From Candidatus Tityobacter terrigena (GTDB lineage: Bacteria > Vulcanimicrobiota > Vulcanimicrobiia > Vulcanimicrobiales > Vulcanimicrobiaceae): a stretch of DNA of 39,714 nt. The notes below the pieces were generated by a model. The model did no database searches. It worked only from the letters and a program-made list of their open reading frames with translations, and was not told where the DNA came from. The stretch is from the NCBI GenBank assembly GCA_003156715.1, contig PMHO01000006.1, positions 9,212-48,925 of the forward strand, given 5' to 3'. Shown here in pieces: positions 33,533 to 39,714 of this stretch (positions are counted from its first letter, which is position 1; each line of letters begins with the position of its first letter). The position numbers and the translations under genes are program-made.

Positions 33533-33740
33533 CTTCAACCTCGTAGATAATGCTCGGATCTCCCATTTGGTCGCAATCTCTGTTTGAAGCTCAGTGAAGG
33601 CTCAACTCTAGAGACCTTGTGTCATCATGGTAAGAGCACTTGCCCCTCCTGGGAGATACGAAAGATGTCCAAGGTTCGGGTCGTTGATGAACCGGTGGAT
33701 GACGTTTTGCGTTCGGGAGCTTGACAAAAACACTTAGCTC
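33533..33740 (+). ncRNA. candidate IS110 bridge RNA / seekRNA region
   Basis: The noncoding right end, between the transposase stop and the element boundary. IS110/IS1111 elements are known to encode a guide RNA in a noncoding end. Here a hairpin GGTT (33673-33676) / AACC (33690-33693) presents a loop reading CGGGTCGTTGATG. Bases 33675-33686 can pair without a gap to the bottom strand of the rebuilt target TCCGGACCGTTG (9 Watson-Crick and 3 G-U/G-T pairs). The transcript itself is not shown; boundaries are those of the noncoding region. Confidence 0.45.
33721..33726 (+). promoter_or_regulatory. outward-facing consensus -35 at the IS110 right end
   Basis: TTGACA, 14 nt inside the right boundary and pointing out. 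Joining the right and left ends in a circle would place TACATG (32190-32195) about 18 nt after it as a weak -10, a junction promoter arrangement known for circularising IS elements. Confidence 0.45.
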
Positions 33741-34304
33741 GTTGTCGACGCGAAGATAGACGGGATAGCCGAAGATCGCGGCCTGCTCATCGAGTACGCG
33801 GGTCACCGCTGGCGCCGGCAACGAGAAAGCGATCTCGAGCGCCAAGCCGCTCTTGGAGAACTCGTCGATCAATGTTAGACCTCGGAAGCGGCGACCGTGC
33901 AACAGCCGATCGGCAACGAAGTCGAGCGCCCATCCTTCACCGGGTCGCGTGGCTCGACGTGGTACGATGCCGCGAACGAACCGAGCGCGGTGCCGACGGC
34001 GACGCCGCTTCACTTGAAGATTCCCGAGCCGGTAGATGCGGGCGAAGGCTTTGTGGTTCATGTACTCGTCTGGCTCACCGGCGCAACGTTCGTATACAAT
34101 GTAGAGTCGACGGCGGCCGAACGATGGATGCTCCTGCGCGAGCTGCGTTAGACGCTTCACTTTGCGCGCGTCTTCTCGCGCTTTGGGGCTTGGCCGTTCT
34201 CGCGAGGAACGGCGACGCGTCCTCACCGTTTGGCTCGCTTCGCGTTGACTGAGGCCTTTTGCTTGTAAGGCCTTCGCAGCTTGGGCTCGCTGGGAAGGCC
34301 CCAC
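33741..34304 (-). pseudogene. IS3 transposase orfB, N-terminal piece
   Basis: About 188 codons: KRLTQLAQEHPSFGRRRLYI (HTH_21-type), RPGEGWALDFVADRLLHGRRF (first catalytic Asp), LTLIDEFSKSGLALEI, YPVYLRVDN (second Asp), then the IS110 junction. The frame runs on into IS110 sequence to a stop at 33591 as a nonsense tail. Normally reached from orfA by -1 frameshifting; the first orfB codons read GPSQRAQAAKALQAKGLSQR. Confidence 0.92.
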
Positions 34305-34567
34305 GAGTTTTTTCGTAAGAGTTCTTCGATCGCGTCGATTTTGACGGTTTGTCGCGCAATGATGCGTTGCATCTGCGCGTTCTCGGCTTCGAGCTGCTTG
34401 AGCCGCGTCAGATCGCTCGCGGTCATTCCCCCATATTTGGTCCGCCAGAGTCGAATGGTATTACCGTGAACGCCGTGACGTCGGCCAAGCTCTTCCGCCG
34501 ACGCGCCGGCGTCAAACTCGGCGAGGATCTGAACGATCTGCTGCTCGGTAAACTGGCTCTTGCGCAT
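34223..34567 (-). CDS. IS3 transposase orfA
   Basis: 114 residues: HTH_Tnp_1 helix-turn-helix (FTEQQIVQILAEFDAGASAE then LGRRHGVHGNTIRLWRTKYGG) followed by a leucine-zipper-like coiled coil (LTRLKQLEAENAQMQRIIARQ). ATG 34567, 62 nt inside the right inverted repeat. Overlaps orfB by 82 nt; frameshifting at 34307-34313 would make the OrfAB transposase. Confidence 0.95.
   Translation of the reverse strand: MRKSQFTEQQIVQILAEFDAGASAEELGRRHGVHGNTIRLWRTKYGGMTASDLTRLKQLEAENAQMQRIIARQTVKIDAIEELLRKNSWGLPSEPKLRRPYKQKASVNAKRAKR
34269..34313 (-). promoter_or_regulatory. programmed -1 frameshift signal (A AAA AAC plus stem-loop)
   Basis: On the minus strand, orfA codons CGA AAA AAC contain the slippery heptamer A_AAA_AAC (34313-34307). 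Six nt downstream GGCCTTC (34300-34294) pairs with GAAGGCC (34275-34269), and CAGC/GCTG extends the stem inside. A -1 slip enters orfB exactly (KKLVGPSQRAQ). Confidence 0.85.
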
Positions 34568-34628
34568 GCTGCGGATCTCCGTTCTGCCCGCTTGGGCGAA
34601 AATCCACAGTTATCCCTGGCTCCCGATC

Positions 34629-34642
34629 CGGGGCCCATCCCA
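34629..34642 (-). repeat. IS3 terminal inverted repeat (orfA side)
   Basis: CGGGGCCCATCCCA, followed by the GGTG target duplication at 34643-34646. Confidence 0.88.
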
Positions 34643-34706
34643 GGTGGATTCCGCGTCGTATCCGCTCGGGCGAGGTCCAGTTGTTTCGGCAACGAACGCG
34701 GGCGGC

Positions 34707-35447
34707 ATGGTCGCGGCGATAACCGCCGGGGGGCGCGTGGACGGGGCGCTCGCGCAAGCGATGGGGACGAGCGTCAAAGCCCTAGCGGCGGTCGGCGGCA
34801 GCACCTTGCTCGCGCGCGCGATTCTCGCCGCCCGAGGCACCGGCGCCGCCCGCCTGGTCGTGGTAGGCGGGCCGGAGGTGCGAGCCGCATGTCAGAGCGT
34901 GGTCGACGACGTTCTGCCAGCCGTGTCGGACGGACGCGAGAATCTCCGGCGGGCGCTCGTCGCGGCCGGCGCGGATCCGCTGCTTCTCCTTTCCTCCGAC
35001 CTGCCGTTCGTCGACGGCGAGGCGCTGCAAGCATTTCTTGCCGGAACGGGCGATGCCGAGGCGGCCATGCCGCTTGCCGCCGAGGCAGACTACTCGCGCG
35101 CGTATCCCGGCGCCGCAAGCCACAGCGTCGACCTCGCCGGCGAGCGCGTCGCCAATGGAAGCGTGTTCTATTTCGCGCCGAACGTGGCGCCGCGCGTGCT
35201 CGCGGCAGCCCAGCGTCTCTTCGCCGCCCGCAAGAGTCTGCTAAAACTCGCCGCGCTGCTCGGGCCTGTCTTGCTGGCGCGCTTTGCGCTACGCAAGCTG
35301 CGCGTCGAGGACGTCGAGCGGCGCGCGCAAACGGCGCTGGGAGTGCGGGCGCGGGCGGTGCGGGGCGCCTCGCCTTCCCTTTGCTACGACATCGATACGC
35401 TGGAGGACTACCGCTACGCGGTCGAGCACGCGCAGCGCCGTTCCTGA
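34707..35447 (+). CDS. MobA-like nucleotidyltransferase
   Basis: 246 residues, GT-A-like NTP-transferase fold (MobA/IspD-related). Begins VAAITAGGRVDGALAQAMGTSVKALAAVGGSTLLARAIL; the usual GG-x-S/G-R-M-G loop is degenerate (GGRVDG). The metal-binding aspartate is in LLLLSSDLPFVDGEAL. Later LCYDIDTLEDYRYAVEH resembles the D-x-D-T-P-ED-Y ending of MobA-type enzymes (DIDTLEDY). Substrate unknown. ATG 34707; RBS weak. The IS3 element ends 64 bp upstream, so its original promoter may have been displaced. Confidence 0.83.
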   Translation: MVAAITAGGRVDGALAQAMGTSVKALAAVGGSTLLARAILAARGTGAARLVVVGGPEVRAACQSVVDDVLPAVSDGRENLRRALVAAGADPLLLLSSDLPFVDGEALQAFLAGTGDAEAAMPLAAEADYSRAYPGAASHSVDLAGERVANGSVFYFAPNVAPRVLAAAQRLFAARKSLLKLAALLGPVLLARFALRKLRVEDVERRAQTALGVRARAVRGASPSLCYDIDTLEDYRYAVEHAQRRS

Positions 35448-35487
35448 TCCGGCCCGCTTATGTGCGTTCAATGCGGGCATTCAGCTC

Positions 35488-36600
35488 GTGTGGGGAGCCA
35501 TTCTCGCAGTCTCCTTGCAAGCGCGCTCGATCGACCTAACGCACGACGACGTGCGCGCGTTCTCGGCTTTGGCGGCATCGGGAGCTGCGCTTGCCACGGT
35601 CGCGCAACTCGTCGTCGGCGCAGCATCCGATCGAAACAGAGCAACGCGAGCCAGGTGGTATTTCGCCGGCGCAGCACTCGCCGTTCCGGCGCTCGTCTGG
35701 TTCTATGCCGCTCCGACGTTCGCACAACTGTCCGCCGCGTTCTTGTGCTTACAGGTGGCCATGAACGCGGCGATCGCACCGTATCAAGCCGTGATCCCGG
35801 ACTATATCGCGCTCGAGCGGCGCGGTGGCGCCTCCGCTTGGATGAGCGCGTACCAGTCGCTGGGCAACGCGGCCGGCGTTCTGATCGCCGGACTCGTCGC
35901 CGACGTACGGGTCGTCGCCTCTTCGCTCTGCGCAGGGCTGGCTGCGACGTGCTTGGTGACCGTTGCGCACGTGCGAGGGCTGGCGCTGCAAGCGGAGAGC
36001 GCGCGCGCTACGGTGCGCTTGAACGGGCCGCTCGGGACGTTGCTGCTGTCGCGCGGTTTGATCTACGTCGGATTCTTCACCCTGCTCGATTACTTGGAGT
36101 TCTTCGTGCGCGACACGTTGGGCATAACCGTCCCCGCGGCGACGCACGAGCAAACCGGCTTCCTCTTTCTGACGTTCACGCTCGCGGCGATCCCGGGGGC
36201 CGCGCTCGGCGGGCCGCCCGCTGATCGCTACGACAAACGGCTCGTCGTTACGATCGCTTGCGCAACGCTGGTGTGCGCGCTCGCGCTGCTCGCGGGGGCG
36301 CACGGCTTGCCGGCGGCGTACGCCGCGGCCGGATTTGCGGGACTCGCCTGGGGCGGATTCGTCGCCGCCGATTGGGCGCTGGCAACGGCACTCTTACCGC
36401 GCGGCGCGATGGCCACGGCCATGGCCGTTTGGAACGTGGCGATCACCGCCCCGCAGGTTGCAGCCCCGTTGCTCGCGCTCCCCTTGATCGAGCGTTTCAA
36501 TGCGACGGCACTGGGGCTGGGTCCGCGCGTCGCCATTCTAACGGCGATGGCCGAGTTCGCGCTGGGCGGCCTGTGCGTGTGGCGCCTGCCGCGCGCGTGA
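35488..36600 (+). CDS. MFS transporter, true start unresolved
   Basis: About 370-385 residues, 12 hydrophobic segments of the major facilitator superfamily, with the loop motif VVGAASDRNRATRARW between helices 2 and 3 and GGPPADRYDKRL between 8 and 9. Substrate unknown. GTG 35488 is the first canonical start after the preceding stop, but it would remove half of helix 1: the sequence AFNAGIQLVWGAILAVSLQ starts upstream. The frame is open back to TTG 35284 with no ATG, GTG or TTG between, so initiation near 35440 at a rare codon, or a base error, is likely. Convergent with the next gene, 9 bp apart. Confidence 0.85.
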   Translation: MWGAILAVSLQARSIDLTHDDVRAFSALAASGAALATVAQLVVGAASDRNRATRARWYFAGAALAVPALVWFYAAPTFAQLSAAFLCLQVAMNAAIAPYQAVIPDYIALERRGGASAWMSAYQSLGNAAGVLIAGLVADVRVVASSLCAGLAATCLVTVAHVRGLALQAESARATVRLNGPLGTLLLSRGLIYVGFFTLLDYLEFFVRDTLGITVPAATHEQTGFLFLTFTLAAIPGAALGGPPADRYDKRLVVTIACATLVCALALLAGAHGLPAAYAAAGFAGLAWGGFVAADWALATALLPRGAMATAMAVWNVAITAPQVAAPLLALPLIERFNATALGLGPRVAILTAMAEFALGGLCVWRLPRA

Positions 36601-36609
36601 GAAAGCGGC

Positions 36610-37746
36610 TCAGCGGCGAGCGCGGCGGCGCAGCAGATCGACGATCCGCTCGCCGACCGCGACCGCTGCTTCCGGCCGGCGCAGAGCGTGCATGCTCGCA
36701 CGCAGTTGAGCGCGCCGCTCTTCACTGTCGAGCACCTCGGCGACGGCCTGCGTTAAATGGCGCTCGCCGTGCGCTCGAATCGCCGCCTTCTTCGTCACCA
36801 AATAGCGCGTGTTACGCTCCTCCTGGCCTGGTAACGGCTTAACGAGCACCATCGGAATCTCCGCCGTCAGCGCTTCGGACGAAGTGAGTCCGCCGGGTTT
36901 GGAAAGCAGCACGTCGCTTGCGTGCATGTAGTCGAAGACGTTGTCGACGAATCCGAACACGCGCAGGGGGTAGTCGGTTTGCTCGGCTGCTGCAAGCACG
37001 CGGCGCTCGAGCCGGCCGTTACGGCCGACGATCACCGCAGCCGCGAGCGGCGCGTCGATTTTCGCAAGCGCGCGCATCATCATGTCGAGCGGACCGATCC
37101 CGATCCCCCCGCCCATCACGAGGACGATATGCCGGTCGAGCGGCAGCCCGAGCGCCGCCCGCAGCTCCATCAGCGGCAAGCGAGGCCGGCTAAAGCGCAA
37201 GTCGACGGGAATCCCGGAAACCAAGATGCGATCGCGCGCAACGCCGCGCGTCACCAGCGTCTGACGCATCTCGGGGGTCGCGACCGCGTAGGCATCGATG
37301 TTGGGATAGATCCACAACGGGTGCACGACGAAATCGGTCACGATGCCGACGACCGGAAGGTCGGGATCGTACTGGCGCTTGTACTCGGACATGACGCCGC
37401 ACGGGAAGGCATGGGTGCAGACCACGAGGTCGGGCTTGCGCTCGTTGACTAACGCACGAAGGTTGGATGCCGTAAACTGGTTGACCCAACGGCGGAAAGC
37501 CGGCACTCCCGTCGCCCGTTCCGCCCGGTCGTAGATGTAGCGATAAAGCTGCGGAACGGTCTTGACCATGCCGATGTATCCGTCCGCCACGACCTTTGAG
37601 AAGATGCTGGCGGCATACTTGTACGAGTCGACCGTTTGACTTTCGACGCCGGCGTCCATCGCACCAAGCGCCGAGCGCACCGCTTGCGCGGCCGCCGTAT
37701 GCCCGACGCCGACGCTAGCCGACAGGAAGAGAACGCGGCTCGTCAG
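36610..37746 (-). CDS. glycolipid glycosyltransferase, MGDG-synthase/UgtP-like, CTG start
   Basis: 378-residue GT-B enzyme, likely transferring a hexose from a nucleotide sugar to diacylglycerol at the membrane. N-terminal LFLSASVGVGHTAAAQAV (the G-x-G-H motif of the MGDG-synthase N-domain), PDLVVCTHAFPCGVMSEYKRQ, VVGIVTDFVVHPLW. C-terminal GT28 donor domain: IVLVMGGGIGIGPL, VFGFVDNVFDYMHASDVLLSKPGGLTSSEAL, IPMVLVKPLPGQEERNTRYLV. The first GTG (37680) would lose the GxGH motif. The frame opens with CTG 37746, overlapping the DUF1292 stop as CTGA with GAGGA 3 nt before. Last gene of the recO-ruvX-mltG run. Confidence 0.9.
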   Translation of the reverse strand: MTSRVLFLSASVGVGHTAAAQAVRSALGAMDAGVESQTVDSYKYAASIFSKVVADGYIGMVKTVPQLYRYIYDRAERATGVPAFRRWVNQFTASNLRALVNERKPDLVVCTHAFPCGVMSEYKRQYDPDLPVVGIVTDFVVHPLWIYPNIDAYAVATPEMRQTLVTRGVARDRILVSGIPVDLRFSRPRLPLMELRAALGLPLDRHIVLVMGGGIGIGPLDMMMRALAKIDAPLAAAVIVGRNGRLERRVLAAAEQTDYPLRVFGFVDNVFDYMHASDVLLSKPGGLTSSEALTAEIPMVLVKPLPGQEERNTRYLVTKKAAIRAHGERHLTQAVAEVLDSEERRAQLRASMHALRRPEAAVAVGERIVDLLRRRARR

Positions 37747-37997
37747 GCGTCCTCGGCCGATTCCTCGGCGAGCTCGAAGAAGTCGTCTAGAATGTTTTGC
37801 GCTAGCTCCTCGTCCTCGATCAACTTACCGCGCTCGTCGGTTACGACGAATTCGTCAGCCTCCTCGCTGTAGGCCACGGCGAAGCCGGCATGCTCGTCAT
37901 CCTCGACTAGTCCAACGACCTCGAATTCCAGCCGTTTGCCGTCGATCGTCTCGATGACCAAAATATCCTTGAGCTCGAGCTTCCCTTCGCCCCGCAT
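37743..37997 (-). CDS. DUF1292 protein (YrzB-like)
   Basis: 84 acidic residues: ILVIETIDGKRLEFEVVGLVE, GFAVAYSEEADEFVVTDERG, IEDEELAQNILDDFFELAEE, the DUF1292 pattern of strands then an acidic helix. Function unknown. In Bacillus the same family (yrzB) sits beside yrrK (ruvX) and yrrL (mltG), as here. ATG 37997; stop overlaps the next start by 4 bp. Confidence 0.87.
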   Translation of the reverse strand: MRGEGKLELKDILVIETIDGKRLEFEVVGLVEDDEHAGFAVAYSEEADEFVVTDERGKLIEDEELAQNILDDFFELAEESAEDA

Positions 37998-38030
37998 TTC
38001 ACCGTTATTAGCTTCGATGACGACCTCCAG

Positions 38031-39020
38031 TTAACGCAGGTACCGAGCGACGTTCGCGTTGTGTTCGGCCAGCGTTCGCGAAAAGGCGTGATGTCCATTC
38101 CCCTTATAGACGTAGTAGAGAAAAGGCGAGGCCTTGGGTTGGAACGCGGCGAGCAGCGAGGGCCGCCCTGGGTTGGCGATCGGCGTCGGAGGCAGGCCCG
38201 CGCGGCGGTACGTGTTGTAGGGAGAATCGCGCTCGAGGTCGGCTAGCGTAATCAGATCCTTGTGGTGTTCGAAGGTGTATTCGATCGTCGCATCGACCTG
38301 CAGCGGCATCCCGCGCCGCAGCCGGTTGTAATAGACTCCCGCCATCAAAGGCCGTTCGTCGTCGGCTTTGGCTTCGCGCTCGATCAGCGACGCAAGCGTC
38401 ACGACCCCGACGACGCTGAGCCGCAGGCGTTTGGCTCTCTGCACGGCATCATTCGGAAGCTCCTCGCGAAAGCGCGCGGTCATGATGGCCGCTACCGCGG
38501 CAGGCGTCGCGTCGACCGGAATCAGGTAGGTGTCGGGAAAGAGAAACCCTTCGAGGTTGCGCGAGCGCCCGGCTTTGCCCAGGTCGAGCGGCGTGTGCAG
38601 AAAATATTCCTCGAAAGCAATCGCTTCGCCGAGCGAATGCGCCTGCAGCGTTGCGGCGATCTGGCGCGCGGTGAAACCCTCCGGGATCGTGACCCAAAGC
38701 GCGATCTGTGCGCCGCCGCTCGTGACGCGATGCAGCACGTCGTCGAGCGAGAGGTGCGCCGGAAAGAGGTACTCGCCTGCACCCAGGTGGCGCTGCTCGC
38801 CGGTGACGCGGGCCAAGAGCTCGAAAGCAAGCGGAGACGCGATCACGCCACGTTCGGCTAACTCCTGTGCCGCGTCGGCCGCCGTCGCGCCGCTTGGAAT
38901 CACGACCGACGTTTCCGTGCGCGGCAGGGTGCGGTCGGCGTAAACGACGCGGGCCGCGTAGGCGAATAAGGCGCCCACGACGAGCGCGAGCACGGCGCCA
39001 AAGACGAGCAGACGCTTCAC
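38031..39020 (-). CDS. mltG: endolytic murein transglycosylase
   Basis: 329 residues. Cleaves nascent glycan strands and so acts as a terminator of peptidoglycan elongation. One N-terminal membrane anchor (LLVFGAVLALVVGALFAYAA), a LysM-like domain, then the YceG catalytic domain: NLEGFLFPDTYLIP, TLASLIEREAK with the catalytic Glu, MPLQVDATIEY, SPYNTYRRAGLPPTPIANPG and FLYYVYKGNGHHAFSRTLAEHN. GTG 39020 overlaps the ruvX stop as GTGA. Confidence 0.96.
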   Translation of the reverse strand: MKRLLVFGAVLALVVGALFAYAARVVYADRTLPRTETSVVIPSGATAADAAQELAERGVIASPLAFELLARVTGEQRHLGAGEYLFPAHLSLDDVLHRVTSGGAQIALWVTIPEGFTARQIAATLQAHSLGEAIAFEEYFLHTPLDLGKAGRSRNLEGFLFPDTYLIPVDATPAAVAAIMTARFREELPNDAVQRAKRLRLSVVGVVTLASLIEREAKADDERPLMAGVYYNRLRRGMPLQVDATIEYTFEHHKDLITLADLERDSPYNTYRRAGLPPTPIANPGRPSLLAAFQPKASPFLYYVYKGNGHHAFSRTLAEHNANVARYLR

Positions 39021-39442
39021 GATGATGACTCCGCCCGTCTGCGCCGCGCCAGGAACGCTTCGAGAATCAGTGCCGCCGCCAAGCGATCGACGACGCGCCG
39101 GCGAGCCCCGCGCGATGCGCCGGCCGAGAGCAGCGAGCGCGTCGCTTGCGCCGTCGTCAGACGCTCGTCAACGCGCTCGATCGTGCCGCCGAACGCTTTG
39201 GCGAGCGCAGCGCAAAAAGCGTCCATCTTGCGCGCCGCCGGACCTCGCTCGCCGGCCAGGGTGATCGGGTCGCCGATGACGAGCGTCGTCGCGCCATACT
39301 CGCTTGCGATCGCGGCAATGGCGGCTAGGTCGTCGTGCAGTGTGGACCGTTCGAGAGTGCTCAGCGGCAACGCAAAGCGTTCGCTCGGATCGCTGACGGC
39401 CACGCCGATGCGGCGCTCGCCGACGTCGAGGGCCACGATCAT
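39017..39442 (-). CDS. ruvX: RuvX/YqgF-type Holliday junction resolvase-like nuclease
   Basis: 141 residues, RNase H fold; family is linked to pre-16S rRNA 5'-end processing and Holliday junction cleavage. IVALDVGERRIGVAVSD with the first catalytic Asp, LVIGDPITLAGERG (usual GLP replaced by GDP), VDERLTTAQA with the Glu, and a C-terminal VVDRLAAALILEAFL containing the last Asp. ATG 39442 overlaps the upstream stop as ATGA. Confidence 0.93.
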   Translation of the reverse strand: MIVALDVGERRIGVAVSDPSERFALPLSTLERSTLHDDLAAIAAIASEYGATTLVIGDPITLAGERGPAARKMDAFCAALAKAFGGTIERVDERLTTAQATRSLLSAGASRGARRRVVDRLAAALILEAFLARRRRAESSS

Positions 39443-39714
39443 CGGGCGAGCTCGTCCAAGATCTTTCCGGCTTTCGGCCGCTTCCCGAGGTGATAGGTCA
39501 CAAATGCGTCAACGGCCCGGGCGGCGCCCGGCGTTGCATGCATCACCGGCCTGCGGCCGCCGCCTGCAACCGCGCCTAAGGCCTGAAAATTCTCGACATC
39601 CTCGCGCACGAGCGGCCAGGCGTCCGCGCCCCGGGCGCGACAGCGCTCGCACGCGAGACCGCCCGCTTCGAGGTCGGCCCACGCCGGTTCTCCGTTCAGA
39701 CTGCGAGCGCAGTG
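39439..39714 (-). CDS. recO: probable RecO C-terminus, 5' end outside window
   Basis: The last 91 codons of a minus-strand gene running off the edge. HCARSLNGEPAWADLEAGGL followed by ACERCR resembles the RecO zinc-binding segment (C-x-x-C ... GG-x-x-C-x-x-C; the first cysteine may lie beyond the edge). It ends FVTYHLGKRPKAGKILDEL, a typical RecO C-terminal helix. RecO works with RecR in RecA loading. ATGA overlap with ruvX. Confidence 0.65.
   Translation of the reverse strand, partial: HCARSLNGEPAWADLEAGGLACERCRARGADAWPLVREDVENFQALGAVAGGGRRPVMHATPGAARAVDAFVTYHLGKRPKAGKILDELAR

Larger units (their letters stand above)
32186..33740 (+). mobile_element. IS110-family insertion sequence inside the IS3 orfB
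   Basis: The boundaries follow from reconstructing orfB: left flank ends GGACC(GT) at 32181-32187 and right flank begins GTTGTCGACG at 33741. The element is therefore about 1555 bp, ambiguous by the shared GT; that dinucleotide is the only possible duplication, as expected of IS110 elements, which make little or none. No long terminal inverted repeats seen. 78 bp of left-end and 208 bp of right-end noncoding DNA flank one transposase gene; the long right end resembles the IS1111 subgroup. Confidence 0.88.
31866..34642 (-). mobile_element. IS3-family insertion sequence (IS407-like), split by an IS110 element
   Basis: Ends are TGGGATGGACCCCG (31866-31879) and its inverted copy CGGGGCCCATCCCA (34629-34642), one mismatch in 14, with the TG...CA termini of the family. 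A 4-bp direct repeat GGTG flanks it (31862-31865 and 34643-34646), the duplication length of the IS407 subgroup. Minus-strand orfA and orfB overlap with a -1 frameshift signal. Total 2777 bp, of which about 1555 bp is the inserted IS110 element, leaving an ancestral IS of about 1.22 kb. Confidence 0.93.

Noticed and set aside
34349..35539. 396-codon plus-strand frame spanning the IS3 end
   Set aside because: Reads across the IS boundary and through the MobA-like gene in another frame; Arg/Ala-rich.
1..39714. CRISPR array, prophage or integron structures
   Set aside because: No regularly spaced direct repeats, no phage structural genes and no tyrosine integrase seen; only the two nested IS elements are mobile.

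Overview
The window is high-GC bacterial chromosome with short intergenic gaps, many 1-8 bp stop/start overlaps (ATGA, GTGA, TGATG) and frequent GTG/TTG starts. It carries an rpoB end, five tRNAs, tadA, ruvX, mltG, manA and a recO end, so it is core genome rather than plasmid or phage. The gene content (DUF1292 beside ruvX/mltG, a family-28-type glycolipid glycosyltransferase, secreted propeller-like proteins, tandem M61 peptidases) suggests a Terrabacteria-type lineage. An uncultured phylum such as Candidatus Eremiobacterota fits, but that is inference and no 16S gene is present to test it.

Layout. (1) 1-3735, minus: the 5' 1036 codons of rpoB with a near-consensus promoter, preceded by a small two-finger zinc-ribbon gene instead of rplL. 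(2) 4136-12392, mixed strands: Tat-type secreted Cys/His protein, GT2 glycosyltransferase, small secreted protein, NUDIX hydrolase, GNAT acetyltransferase, a large 4-TM protein of unknown function, DUF3465 protein, and a minus-strand run of RNase H-like protein, HSL-type esterase, membrane-anchored protein and polysaccharide deacetylase. (3) 12525-15156, plus: a tightly overlapped operon of ABC ATPase, ABC-2 permease and haloalkane dehalogenase. (4) 15269-19796: secreted propeller-like protein, manA with a secreted-protein gene, and divergently a DUF gene with a quinone oxidoreductase. (5) 19829-24495: tRNA-Ser(CGA), tadA, a membrane protein, a MarR-GNAT fusion with a perfect palindromic operator, tRNA-Arg(CCG), a small Cys protein, tRNA-Met/Ile(CAU), and a DUF2975-XRE pair whose promoter overlaps an inverted repeat. 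(6) 24606-31719: two tandem M61 peptidases, VOC protein, tRNA-Arg(ACG), tRNA-Ser(GCT), RibD-C reductase, second secreted propeller-like protein. (7) 31866-34642: a complete IS3-family element (IS407-like, 4-bp GGTG target duplication, -1 frameshift signal) whose orfB is split by an IS110-family element of about 1.55 kb. (8) 34707-39714: MobA-like nucleotidyltransferase, MFS transporter, then a minus operon recO-ruvX-mltG-DUF1292-glycolipid glycosyltransferase.

The most notable points are the IS110 element, the ABC-dehalogenase operon and unusual starts. The IS110 right end has a 208-nt noncoding region, a candidate bridge/seekRNA. One of its hairpin loops can pair with the reconstructed target site across the insertion point, and a consensus outward -35 lies at its edge. 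Several genes appear to begin at non-standard codons: CTG for the glycolipid glycosyltransferase, possibly CTG for the NUDIX gene and ACG for the 18064 gene.
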